From contig JNEU01000599.1 in the NCBI GenBank assembly GCA_000697475.1, positions 1-64,000 on the forward strand: a DNA stretch of 64,000 nt, written 5' to 3'. A model generated the notes under the pieces. That model did no database searches and was not told the DNA's origin. It saw nothing but the letters and a program-made list of their open reading frames with translations. The translations under genes and the position numbers were made by a program. This document shows, one piece after another, positions 1-10,176 of the stretch (the first letter of the stretch is position 1; the number at the start of each line of letters is the position of its first letter). This DNA comes from Lichtheimia corymbifera B2541. Its lineage: Eukaryota > Mucoromycota > Mucoromycetes > Mucorales > Lichtheimiaceae.

Positions 1-2
1 CA

Positions 3-119
3 CCCACCACCCCTTGGTATGATCCTGTTGTTTCTCGCAAGATTGATCGTCCGACTACATCATTGGTCGAGGTCGACCAACATTCTGGGAGGGGGGTAAT
101 GTCGCAGCAACATACCTGA
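3..119 (+). pseudogene. C-terminal end of a Ty3/Gypsy-like pol polyprotein (truncated by window edge)
   Basis: An open frame enters from the left edge and runs about 38 codons to a TGA. It contains PTTPWYDPVVSRKIDRPT and stops just inside the LTR that follows. A purine-rich tract (GGGAGGGGGGTAA, about 87-99) lies directly before the LTR, as expected for the plus-strand priming polypurine tract of an LTR retrotransposon. Too little protein is visible to prove the Gypsy type; that assignment rests on the layout of pol, then polypurine tract, then LTR, and on the general look of the C-terminal tail. Whether the element is intact upstream cannot be seen. Confidence 0.5.
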
Positions 120-466
120 TCTTCTTGATCGGTATTATCTTTTGCATACAATCATCTTGGCATCTTTATGCTGCGCCCTCCATCATTACTTCGCCACACT
201 CAATATATATTACTTAGCCCCATCATACAATTATAAATAGTGGACCTGATCATAGAATAAAACATTATCTTACGTTCTCTCTATTTTATTGTCTATTTGC
301 CTGTGTGGCACTTCTATCCTTCGTGGTCTATATTCCTGTGTGGTCTTATCCTTCGTGGTCTATTCTATTCCTGTGTGGTCTTATTCCTTCGTGGACGTCG
401 TCTATTATTCTCCTGTGTGGATCCAAAAAGAAAGACGACAAGCCTTTATAAAAGGCTGCTGCAACA
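100..466 (+). mobile_element. 3' LTR of an LTR retrotransposon (367 bp)
   Basis: The LTR starts TGTCGCAGCA and ends TGCTGCAACA. These termini are near-perfect inverted repeats of each other and have the canonical TG...CA ends. A polypurine tract lies immediately upstream. Inside are a TATA box (TATAAATAG, 232-240) and a polyadenylation-type AATAAA (257-262), giving a U3-R-U5 arrangement. The U5 side (about 290-420) carries imperfect tandem copies of a motif like CCTGTGTGGTCTTATCCTTCGTGGTCTA. The 5' LTR and the upstream target-site copy lie outside the window, so target duplication could not be tested. Confidence 0.8.
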
Positions 467-1819
467 CCGAGAATAAATCTTTAGCTTTTGATCCGGTGAA
501 TCATAGTTCTTGTCTATATTGAGCGGGTAGTTGTAAAGAGGTGTTTACATCCCTGGCTACGGTGTTATACCGCCAGACGACGCAAAAGGATATACGACAA
601 TCGTTATGTAAATCACGTGATTGTGTCCTGAACGTGACCATTTTAATGGTGCTATGCATCCGTACGTCTACTTTTACCACCTCGTACTCATGCTCCGGGA
701 TAGCTAACAATAATTGGGTAATGGGTATTGAGGAATGTTGTTTATTTGGACAAATGGAAGGAATACTCACTATGATGGCTCATTCTATTTCCGATGATGA
801 TAGCTAACGGGCCCAGGTTCATGAACTAAAAAAATGAATATCATATTAAGATGTAACTGGGTTAACATACCACCAAGTTTAACACGAGCCAAGGTAAACA
901 GAAAACAAAAGCGAGAGCTGGATGATAAGTGATGCCACTTGGAAATCGGATAATAGAAGAGCTATTAGGCACACGATCAACGCGTGTTTATGCAAGATCA
1001 GTGTGTTCTAAACGACAAGGTAATAGCAAGAAATGAGCCGGAATAAAGGGAAAGGATATTAGGCAAAGACTTATTTACATTATGCGAAAGGTATAAGGGT
1101 AATGATAACGGGAGTTATGCATTTGAAGCGTCCAAGAAGGTCCGTGTGATGGTCATGGTTGCATTACCAGGGCTAAACCAACGATGATAAACTTCATAAT
1201 AATTACCCAAGCGTACAAGAAACGCCAACATCCATATTTTTTTTCTGTATTCCACCCTCCATCTACCGAGTCGGCAGAGCTTTGAGGCTACAACGTATCC
1301 AGACACCAGCAAAAATGTATAACGTGTAAACGCCGTGATGCAATAAAATAAAGATAAGAGAGCTGTAGAAGATGAGAACCGGCGTTGATATCATATATCG
1401 AATAAAGGGCCTGTCATATTTCGAGTACCCACTAACAATCCACCACAACCCCGCCTATTACATAAGGTGACACCACTAGCAACATTCACACTAACATACA
1501 CCAGGTTCATCATCCAACGATTGCATCAATTCTATTCATTACTATGTATAATACCCCAACAACCTCCTATAACATACTCATACAAAGACCAAGTTTATAT
1601 ATAACGTGTTGTAATTGTAGCTGATAACAGTAGAAGAACTAAGGTATATTGATTCCTATCCTATCCTCTATGCGGTGTCATATCCAATATCCCAGAGCGA
1701 TCCTATGTCAACCCGAATAATGCCACTGTGGGATCTTGTTATCGGTCCCATACTGCCATCACTAGATTTTAAAAAGTAGTTAAGCGATTGATGAATATCG
1801 GTGCACTGTACCATTCATT
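467..1819. other. Gene-poor AT-rich stretch after the LTR
   Basis: No recognisable gene, RNA or repeat. Short open frames at 501-807 and 1115-1448 overlap on both strands, have no family resemblance and lack supporting splice context. Confidence 0.5.
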
Positions 1820-2104
1820 CTAACCTGCTTGTTGTTGTTCACTCGACGTGCAATAGGAGTCATCGATGGTGAGGGCAAAGCTACTGCTGATCAGGTCCAC
1901 CATGGTAGGTTTGATTGTTTCAGCATTGACCCTGTAGTCGCCTAACATCTATCCATCAAAGTGTCCTCCATTGCGTTGGTTGATGGCTTGCATGTGGGAT
2001 GCCGTCTGCTCATTAGGTGTCGAAAGGAGAGAAGACTGTTTCCACAGGAGCATTACGCATGATTTTTGGTTCCATTTCAGACAACGACGCTCGACTTGCA
2101 TGTA
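1820..2104 (-). pseudogene. Possible decayed coding remnant, minus strand
   Basis: Read on the minus strand, one frame gives protein-like sequence that ends ...FALTIDDSYCTSSEQQQAG and a TAG at 1820-1822. It is interrupted by one in-frame TAG after NQRNGGHFDG, and no start can be defined. The smooth amino-acid composition suggests a former exon, but I do not recognise a family. It could also be chance. Confidence 0.25.
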
Positions 2105-2262
2105 CCTCGTTCATCACATCATCAGTGCATTGAGTTGATTTGCTTAGCAACCGTCCCATTCGCTTAGCTACCACAATCCACAACCCATCCAAGTTCCATT
2201 ATTGACGTAAAATATATTATGATAAGATCATAAAAGCGAGTGATCAATGTTTATTATCCAAA

Positions 2263-2445
2263 GTGACAAATACTACTTCAATTGCAAATGATGTAAAAGA
2301 GAGACAAAGAGAAGGGAAAAATAAAAGAAGAAAAAGAAAGGGAAGGAAAAGAAAAAGCTCTAAAGTTGGGGAGCAGGAACATATGCTGGTAAATTATATG
2401 CCCCGTGAGGAGACATATAGGCAAGTCGGCGAGGAACTTTTGTGA
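2263..2445 (+). other. Lysine/arginine-rich low-complexity purine tract
   Basis: A purine-rich run (GAAAAAGAAAGGGAAGG-like) gives a short basic open frame. Low complexity and the absence of any domain make a gene unlikely. It is recorded because nothing else occupies 2105-2563. Confidence 0.3.
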
Positions 2446-2563
2446 TATGCAGACCTCGATTGCATGCTTGCATCATCCTTTCGAATATGGGCTTGATTTT
2501 TTGGCTAAAAAGAACAGGTAAAAGAATGATTAGCATTTTGAAAGTCGTTTGATATCAAAATAC

Positions 2564-3280
2564 TTACAAGTACCTGTCCTCGTCTGAAAGCAAATGCTCC
2601 CAAACGAGGCTCTCCATGCCAATAGCATTGGTGGCAAGGACTCCTCTGATAGCATCCACCATCATGTAGCTATCGTCAGGCGCTGCTGGAGGCACTCTTC
2701 CACGCTTGGTGTATATGACTCTGGCTTGACCCTGGCATACCTGTTGCCAATAGAGAACCAAAATCTGTTCATATGCCAAAGCTTGATCGAGATTCAGTTG
2801 ATCCTGGATTTCTTGTCGTAGCTGCCGACCTTGTTCTTCCACTGTACGTTGGAAAGTAACAAAGTATACGCTCGGTGCAATGAGTAAGAGCCAATGATCC
2901 CAGATGATGTATGGTCACTGAGCGTTGGGAAGGATGCTTCCAAATTCATCTCAAATGATGAGGCCGTTTGGCTGCTCCATGGGATCGTAATCAATAAATC
3001 GAATGCCATTGGTGATACTGCTGGGGACATATATGCCGTCTGCGAGATACACTTGCTGGCCGTTGATAATAACACGCAACCGAGCTTTTGAACTGGAAAC
3101 CCTGACACGACACATGTTGAATGTTGCATATGCAATGTTGCCTTTGCCTGCGACGAACCATGACGTTTGAAGAATGTTAAAGAGAGACTTGCTGATGGTA
3201 TATTTGATGAAGAGCCGGCAGCTATTACAGTGGTGGGTATTTATATTCAGGTGGACAATGAGAAGTCAGAACCCAAAAAA
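2564..3280 (-). pseudogene. Degenerate unrecognised gene with two in-frame TGA codons
   Basis: A single minus-strand frame of roughly 235 codons reads as good protein sequence. It includes NGQQVYLADGIYVPSSITNG, a hydrophobic stretch (WDHWLLLIAPSVYFV) and ends LLSDEDRYL before TAA. It is broken by two TGA codons 12 codons apart, after NGLII and after LPNAQ. Both sites are explained by CGA-to-TGA or TGG-to-TGA transitions, the usual decay of a silenced copy. No intron with proper borders removes either stop. The family is not recognised. A Pro/Gln-rich minus-strand frame just upstream (3359-3748) may be its former 5' part. A functional recoded gene is possible but much less likely. Confidence 0.5.
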
Positions 3281-3358
3281 GGAGGTTGTGATGAATCCCC
3301 AAAAATTGTATTCATTGTTGATTCATGCTAGCGGACAACCAGTCGATTGATGCGGTCC

Positions 3359-3748
3359 TCATTCAACGAGGAAGAATTGGAAGACAACATATCTGTGGAC
3401 CACGCGAACAACATCAAGACAGTGTCCAGTGTCATTGGGTAAACAAGAATACATCCTGTATGCTTTGAGCCTACCAATGAACCATGATGAAGGCTGGTTG
3501 ATTGCTGCAAATTCGCGTGATCCATTTGCTGTTGCGAACGTTTTGGTACGTAATAATGCAGCAAATCGCTCAGCATCTTGTAGAATACTTGTCATTGTCT
3601 GCACCGTATGTCTTGTGAGTGTATACGAAATGTGAAGAATGGGGTCATGAGCAGGTGCAGTGGCCGGTGGTTGTTGTATCAATGGCTCTGGTTGTGTCGA
3701 TGAGGATGATTCTGTGGGTTGCGGTTGTGGTGGTAAGAAACGAGCCAT
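3359..3748 (-). CDS. Hypothetical Pro/Gln-rich open frame, possibly the 5' part of the neighbouring pseudogene
   Basis: A 129-codon open frame starts MARFLPPQPQPTES and continues with a Pro/Gln/Ser-rich segment. A more ordinary stretch follows (QTMTSILQDAERFAALLR, then SSWFIGRLKAYRM). Protein-like character switches to another frame near 3430 (AWSTDMLSSNSSSLNEDR), which suggests an intron or a frameshift there. No domain is recognised. It lies directly downstream, in minus orientation, of the left arm of an inverted repeat, so that arm may contain its promoter. Confidence 0.3.
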   Translation of the reverse strand: MARFLPPQPQPTESSSSTQPEPLIQQPPATAPAHDPILHISYTLTRHTVQTMTSILQDAERFAALLRTKTFATANGSREFAAINQPSSWFIGRLKAYRMYSCLPNDTGHCLDVVRVVHRYVVFQFFLVE

Positions 3749-3909
3749 TTGTGTCTGTCGAGGTGAAACAACACGAGTGCAACAATTTCGGCATATGAGT
3801 GCATAATACTATCATTATCTTCGAAAAGAAGCCATTGCATCGCCCCCATATGGGTTGAGGTAAACAAGGTGACAATTTGCATGTACTTATGTCACCAAGA
3901 AGGAGGCCC

Positions 3910-4250
3910 AAATTTCCCTTCAGACTGAGGTTGCCTTTTGCCTACAATGTGCCCACAGCAAAGGATCCATCAAGGGGCACAGCCAAACGTTCCCAACGGC
4001 CACTTCAAGTTGTAAAGCAATGCAGTGGGCTGCATAGATGAATGCATAAGTACCCTCATTTGGGGATCACATAAAGACCATCCTTGAGACTTACCAGAGG
4101 CCATTGAGTGATGATGGTATGCATACAAGTAGAAAGAAAGGGTGTATAATAATGTTGGTGACAACAGCCTTGTTTATATGTGAGTGGGCGTCGGAATTGT
4201 TGTCATGATGGATCGAACTGATAAAGTGGTTAAGCATCTTAGAGTACTAA
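3910..4250 (-). repeat. Left arm of a diverged inverted repeat (partner at 6770-7155)
   Basis: The reverse complement of this segment matches 6770-7155 over most of its length. Shared tracts include TGTAGGCAAAAGGCAACC, TAAGTCTCAAGGATGGTCTT and TTTACTTGTATGCATACCAT-like sequence. Both copies can encode LSFYLYAYH followed by GKSQGWSLCDPQ. The arms bracket the ABC1 kinase gene and differ by many substitutions and small indels, so the duplication is old. Confidence 0.7.
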
Positions 4251-4526
4251 GTCGAAGTGATAAATCCACCTGCCGATTTCGTATGTCCTGGCAATTTCCA
4301 TCATCAAACAATGGCAACAATCTGCTACAACGAATCTTCATCCCTTGCTATTTTAGATCACAAAAGTGCATGGAAATCGTTATATCGCCCGCATGCAGGA
4401 TGAGGTAAACAGGTTGGCAATCCCATACAAAGACACATAATGTAACAAATTATCCCAGTTGTATTATACTCTAGAATCGACCTACTCTAAAACGGATACT
4501 ACATGCGTGTTGAGGATTGGGGGTGC
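4251..4526. other. Intergenic segment with a weak copy of the 3775-3885 sequence
   Basis: The stretch about 4310-4420 resembles 3775-3885, with shared GCATCGCCC/ATCGCCCGCAT and GATGAGGTAAACA-like blocks at a spacing of about 535 bp. This suggests a local direct duplication. No gene is seen. Confidence 0.35.
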
Positions 4527-6559
4527 TTATGCGTCGAAAATGGATTCATCGATTGTGATACCGAATTGTTGTTGAAGCTAGAAACATGCACGCATAAAGT
4601 TAAAAAACGTCAAGCGGCAGCTGTGGATGTAAAGATATTTACCTGATCCTTGAGCTTTTGATCCAGTACAGCCTCAAATCCTTGACCGTCGGTCCCAAAG
4701 AGCACCTTGCTGATACTATCGCGGATTCGCACAAGCCAAAAGCTCATAGTCATAGCAAATAAAGTGCTTTCAAAAAGGCACAGGTTCCATGTCGAGCGAA
4801 CGTAGTCTTCGATGCGTTGTCGAACTGGTATAGTAGCGTAGTCAACATCTTGCTTGCTCTTTGCCAGACCATAAAGCGCCCATCTTGCCATGACATTGAT
4901 ACGGTTCACAGGGCTGCCAATTGACTTGTTATTTGCACGGACAATGTTCATGTTGCGTGAAATAAAGATAAGCTCTCGGGGAAAAAGTGATTGATCTTTC
5001 AAAAAGTCCTTGATGTGCTCCTTGAGAGATACTTGCAGCTCATAAATGTCCTTCATGTCTACATTTGTCTTTCCAAGATGTACAGCTTTGCCGGGATTGA
5101 ATGGCTTTTGGAGTGTGATGGATGCAAACATGTTTGTGTCTTGTATGCCCTATACATAGCACTCTTAGTGAACAGGCAACGTGACGAAGGTTTGGTTAAT
5201 ACCCATACCCATTCTTTGCATATGCGGTTCATTGTATTCATATCCAGCAGAAAGAGAGCCTCCCAAAGCTTACAGTACTGCAATCGAAACCTATGAAACC
5301 ATGGTCAATTATCTTGCCCTGACTGCCTCCTTTAAGAAACTCACTTTTCAGATTCTTGGATATAAAGGCCATGATCGATAATAACCACTTGTACGTCACG
5401 ATTATTTGTGGGATGCCGTCTTACAAGTACATTGCCAGGGTGAGGATCGCCTAGAGCAGTATAGCAGTTTAGCTAAATGCGGCATCATAGTGTAGTCATC
5501 AGACACCCTTACCATGGACAAAACCGCTCCTAAAAATCTGACTGGAGAATGCTTCGATGGTTGTGTGCATGGCTTTTTCCAAATCAAGCTTCCTCTCTTT
5601 GAGACGATCCATATCGGTAAGCTGGACACCGTCGACCCATTCTGTGACAAGTACACGCTTTGAGCTGAGCTCGGGATACACTAATGCTCCATGTTATGAG
5701 GCTATATGATATCTCATGTGATCCAACCACTTTTTACCTTTGGGAACGTAAACGCGATCCTTCAAGCTTGGTTCTTCTTGAAAGTGTTTCCATGCCAACG
5801 TTGCATTGCTAGATAGAATGTTGCATGAATAACGTATACTCCGATCAATCTTTCTTCAGAGCGCATTTACCGTGCTTCTGATACAAAGTCAGCCTCCATG
5901 CGAATATGTTTCTCGATGTAATCGGATGACCATGACAATGGCAAATCAAAGAGCTTTTCATAAATGTAGAGGAGAATGCGGAATGCTCTTAAATCCCAGT
6001 CCATTTGCTGAAGGATTGCTGGTTTTTGGATCTTGACTGCAACGACTTCTCCTGTATGCAAACGGGCGCGATGAACTTGTGCGACTGAAGCTGATGCAAT
6101 GGGCATAATCTCGAATTCTGAAAAGACGTGGCAAGGACACTTCCCATCGAAATCTTCACGAAAGACGCGTTCAATGACCTCAAAAGGTAATGCGGGTGCT
6201 GCATCGTATAATCGCCTGGCACGACGCTGATAGGCCACTGGTAATATGGCAGATTGAGTGCCAACCACTTGACCAATCTTGATATACAATCCACCGTTGC
6301 GTTCAAACACATCAAATATGCGGTTCGCTACTCGTTCATGAAGGGACTCGATGCGTGATGCGCCTTTGACATCCATGCTTGGTCGGAAGTTGAGCTTGTA
6401 GTCGATGGCGAGAGCAATGCCATTATAAAAAGTACGCATGGTGCGCTGCAGTAGTTGAGCTTCGGAATGTGCATCGTAGGTGTATACAGTTGCTCCAATG
6501 AAGGCTGTTCCCAGCAGTAATTTGGCAGGACGTGTCCATCGTTGGCGAATCGCGGACAT
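4527..6559 (-). CDS. ABC1/UbiB (ADCK1/MCP2-like) atypical protein kinase
   Basis: Seven exons on the minus strand (5871-6559, 5738-5808, 5513-5680, 5345-5450, 5209-5290, 4643-5149, 4527-4577) join in frame to 557 aa. The ATG chosen opens MSAIRQRWTRPAKLLLG, a basic then hydrophobic N-terminus fitting a mitochondrial signal and inner-membrane anchor. Family signatures are visible in order: the KxGQ-type motif (GGLYIKIGQVVGTQSAILP, about residue 95), the Ala-rich ATP-binding region (IASASVAQVHRA), VAVKIQKP, the catalytic-loop equivalent DPHPGNVLV, and the metal-binding IDHG. Members are mitochondrial or plastid regulators of coenzyme Q and lipid homeostasis. The single IGQ motif and the divergent C-terminus fit the ADCK1/ADCK5/MCP2 side rather than COQ8, which is inference. 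The ATG of the neighbouring RAD52-like gene lies about 0.6 kb away, divergently oriented. Confidence 0.88.
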
Positions 6560-6769
6560 GCGGGAAGGGAAGAACACAGGTTTGTATCACACGTCATGCG
6601 AGAAATCCTATTTGTTTAACCGATAATGGCGCTTTAGACTTTGCAATCCAACGCGGTATGGTGGTGGGGGGATTGGAAAGTTTTATGACATGACGGTGGA
6701 TGGCACTCCTTCTCTCTGTTGACCCGCATGACATGGAATGGAATCCTTTCAAATGGGAGGCGGATTTAT

Positions 6770-7155
6770 CAGCTGTGATCTTCTCGAAGGTGCTTGACCA
6801 CTTTATCAGTTTGATCCATCATGACAACAATTCCCACGCCTCATATAAACATGGCTGTTGCACCAACACGACAATACGCCCTTTCTTTTTACTTGTATGC
6901 ATACCATCTTAAATCAATGGCCTTTGGTAAGTCTCAAGGATGGTCTTTATGCGATCCTCAAAATGAGGGTACTCATGCATTTATCTATGTAGCTCATCAT
7001 TGATTATCGGTGCCTGATGGCTTTTGGATGTTGTATTCCTCGATGGACCTATGGTAGGTATACACTGATCAATTGTATATTGATAAACGTTATTAAAAGG
7101 ATGCCTTGTAGGTTTGTAGGCAAAAGGCAACCCCCGTCTGATGGGATATTTGGGA
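6770..7155 (+). repeat. Right arm of a diverged inverted repeat (partner at 3910-4250)
   Basis: Matches the reverse complement of 3910-4250. This copy keeps a 60-codon frame (6821-7003). A GTAAGT donor-like site follows SMAFG in both copies, so the repeat may be a duplicated 5' exon plus promoter. It ends about 40 bp before the ATG of the RAD52-like gene. Confidence 0.7.
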
Positions 7156-7194
7156 CTCTTTTGTTGGTGATAAAAAGTGGTGTCTGTGCTCCAC

Positions 7195-7764
7195 ATGACC
7201 AATGTGACTTCAAAAGCTACAAGCAGCAGCACTGCTGAAGAGAGTGAAAAGTTAAATCTGCTCAAAGCAGACCTGCGCTCCAAGATCCCAGGCTTAGAAT
7301 ACCTTGAAGGTAACATTTGTTTGCCGTGTAGTCATATCTGAAATATCATTAATTCTTGTACTAGGCGACAAGGAGTTCCGTCTGACGCAGGCGGGGTTAA
7401 TCAACCTGCTCAATGACGTCCTGGGTACCGACGGCTGGCAGCAAGAAATGCGAGATGTCAGCAAGCAGCAGGTAAGCGCTTAGCTATAGTGTGATTATTG
7501 AACTGGGACTTATACAGGTTCGTAGATTGCAAGAAACGAGAATGGAACACATATGCTTCATACATGGTATGCCTATCGATCAAGGTGAAAGAATAGGCGT
7601 CTTTGGCTCTGATATGAAGGCCTCTTTTGATACAGCCTCACGCTTACAGCATAGCAAGATGGTAGGTGATAACTAACATGCATATCCAATTGTTCCACAC
7701 TGTATCTAACTTTTGTCAATCTTAGATTCCCCAATCCCTCATGCTTCGTAAACAAATGGAATAG
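7195..7764 (+). CDS. Small protein with weak RAD52-type domain resemblance
   Basis: Four exons (7195-7309, 7365-7471, 7518-7661, 7726-7764) join in frame to 134 aa. Introns are short and canonical, and the last has a TAAC branch site. The segment LRSKIPGLEY, then LTQAGLINLLNDVLGTDGWQ, resembles the start of the RAD52/Rad22 single-strand annealing domain (consensus LGPEY ... INLANxxFGxNGW). A later GVFGSDMKASFDTASRLQ could correspond to the family's GYG ... A-K-A helix. Several diagnostic residues are missing and the protein is shorter than RAD52, so the assignment is tentative. It could be a divergent annealing protein, a remnant, or an unrelated small protein. It converges with the deaminase gene, with 47 bp between stop codons. 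Confidence 0.55.
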
Positions 7765-7811
7765 TATAATCATTTTTTGTTATTGCTCACTGTATACATC
7801 ATCATACTAAG

Positions 7812-9063
7812 CTAATTAAACTCTTGCATGCGCCATTCGTTCCACACTTGTTTAAGGTGTTCCTTAGTCTTGGTATCAGCGAAAATATAATCGATGGCTC
7901 TGTATGAAGATTCATATAGCTCTTCCTTGTTCATCTTGAAGGTATTTGAGCAAATCACAAATTCGTTTGAGAGATCAGAGAAAAAGACGCCCTTATCATC
8001 AGTCTATAAATATATAAGTGAGCAAGCTAGAGGAGCGACAAGATGAGCGTGTCTACTTACGCAGAGTACAAAGGGATGTTTTTCTTTGAGGAGATCCTTG
8101 ACGTGATGGGTTTCATAAGAGTCAACTGTTTTGCTCACCACATTGGATGTCATGCATATCTCGACCGGGATATTGTTGCCATAGATATGTTGGCGAGATG
8201 CATCGTCAAGGAACGTGGCATGGCCCAAGCGATCAGGTCCAAATGCTAAAAGTGCAGGCGCTTCCACCATGTTTTCCATAATCTATGCGTATGTCGTTGC
8301 ATGAGAATAAAGCACAATTGTATGATAAAGAATGACAAGTACCTCGTTGAAATGCAAAGTGATCTTGAAACCAAGGGACTTGGCTTTATCAAATGCAGGC
8401 TTGAGTGCTTCAAATGACCCCTTACTGACATCACCACAGAGATCGATAGCCACGACATTTTGAGATCGGAACTTGGTTGCCAGGTCAACAGCTTCAAATG
8501 CCTCCTCCAGCGTGTTGCGTCGATCAATGGATACAATCAGGCGTACAACGATATCATCACGCGGTTCATTGATAACGGATAAAACTGCAGCCAAATACGA
8601 TTCCTTGGTCATTCCTATAGATGAAGCGTTATTAGTACTTTAATGTGACATTTTCATATTTGACTAGTTACCTGTTGCAGGGTTTTTGCGTGGAGTGGTT
8701 CTTAACTCAAGGTACTTGACACCATCAGCGGCAAACTCATCAATGATATTACGAGTTGTGATACGAATTGCTTCCTCGTCTTCAGTGAGTTGATAGATGT
8801 ACTTGAACAATGCAAAGAAGCTATAGATAATGTAAGGGTCCAAGCTTTATCATTTGATTTTAGAATATGACATACTCGTTGATACGTTCCAAGCTGTCAG
8901 GGACCTGCCAAGCAGCAAGCTCCTCATTCAGAGTGCCCATGGCCCTTTTCCGATCCATCAACTGGTGCATGGTCTTGGGGCTAATGCTGCCGTTAATGTG
9001 GGCATGGAGCTCAACCTTGGGCAATCGTACACAAAAGTCGACGAGATCTGTGGAGGGAGCCAT
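7812..9063 (-). CDS. N6-methyl-AMP deaminase / adenosine deaminase-like protein (ADAL)
   Basis: Five exons (8876-9063, 8672-8820, 8343-8614, 8061-8282, 7812-8003) close to a 340-aa enzyme, the usual ADAL length. The N-terminus has LPKVELHAHINGS, whose two His (H20, H22) bind the catalytic metal; the Asn-Gly-Ser after HAH is typical of ADAL rather than classical adenosine deaminase. Further landmarks are LELRTTPRK, VVAIDLCGD, TLHFNE (catalytic Glu region), DRLGHAT (metal His), CMTSN and TDDKGVF (catalytic Asp region). ADAL removes the N6-alkyl amine from N6-methyl-AMP, giving IMP in the cytosol as part of modified-nucleotide clean-up. A longer open frame extends upstream to 9417, but MAPSTDL fits the family start; the extension would need transcript support. 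Confidence 0.93.
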
Positions 9064-10176
9064 GAGGAAGAAGACCTGGGTTGGTGTGGGAAAGCTTGTG
9101 GGAAAGGGGTACTTAAAAGGTCGACGATATTGTTGCTGCGGAATAACCGGCTTGCCCTTTTGTGGTAATATCATGCCAACGTTCCCATAGTTTTCAGGGA
9201 CACTATGCAAAATGAAATTGCTTGAAGCACTCAGGGATCTCGGATAATTGCACTTGATTGTTACATTTTGTTTTGGATGGGATATGGACGCTCGTTTACA
9301 GATGGTTGATGTGGATCGCTTACCTAGTTGTATACAATTATGAGTCATTTCGGAACGTCGCAGCAACAGCGTTTTTTTATTGATGCCGCAGCAAAAGCAA
9401 CTGAATGCCAGAGACAAACAATGAATGCAGGTAACACATACTGATGTAGGTGGTAGAATATCGTGTACTCCCTATTATAATTCCCTCCCTCCAAGCACTT
9501 TATTTCTTTATATCCTTGTTAACCTTTTTGCTTACATGGTATGCATGTTATGGTGTCTCACACACCACCTTTTCGTTTAATGGGATGCAGGATCGTCTAT
9601 TTGGATACCGTTATTGATTTGATCGTCTCCATATTTTAATATTGGGATATGGTGTATGATGTGAGGTCTATCTATCACCAAGCAAGCAATAAAGTAGAAT
9701 CAAGGATATGGTGGCATCATCGTCGGCTGATGAGAGGTCGACAAAAGTAGCAATGACGGGATCGATTTCCTACCAGGTACGTTGACGATAGTGGGGTGAG
9801 AACGCGTATATAATTGTGGATCAAGACATAGAATTAAGATGGGATGTGTATACCGAAGGAGATGACACTTGGGAACCAGTAAAGCATATACACCACTGGG
9901 TTATTGGAAACGCATTGGCGAAACGCCAAATGATATTCCGGCAGAAAAGCCAAACTTAAAAAACAAAGGCACTGCTAACAATGACAGCAGCAAAGCTAAA
10001 CCTAATAAAGCTAGGCTCTCACAAAAGCACAATCAAATGCAGCATAATAGCCAAAGATGCTCAAAGCGCAACCAGGTTTAGGTTCCTGCATATGACGATA
10101 TATTTCCTAATATACAAACATTGGTTACTTGTATGCTCGGGAATAAAAATATATGATGATCCGGAAACGTATATAA
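9064..10176. other. Intergenic region without recognised gene
   Basis: Includes the deaminase promoter side (9064-9500). A polar open frame at 9869-10081 (about 70 codons, Lys/Asn/Gln-rich) has no recognisable domain and may belong to the decayed transposon that follows. Confidence 0.4.

Noticed and set aside
289..522. 77-codon plus frame inside and after the LTR
   Set aside because: It is created by the GTGTGG/TTCGTGG tandem motif and crosses the LTR end; no protein character.
501..1448. Overlapping short frames on both strands
   Set aside because: No domain, no start context, equal coding look on both strands.
2564..3280. Reading TGA as Trp (mitochondrial insertion or alternative code)
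   Set aside because: Neighbouring genes use TGA as stop and base composition is nuclear, so simple decay is more economical.
3645..3911. Minus frames with ThrThrThr/His runs
   Set aside because: Shadow of the Pro/Gln-rich frame and of repeat sequence.
8860..9417. N-terminal extension of the deaminase to 9417
   Set aside because: The extension is low in conservation features; the family motif begins about 14 residues after the internal Met chosen.
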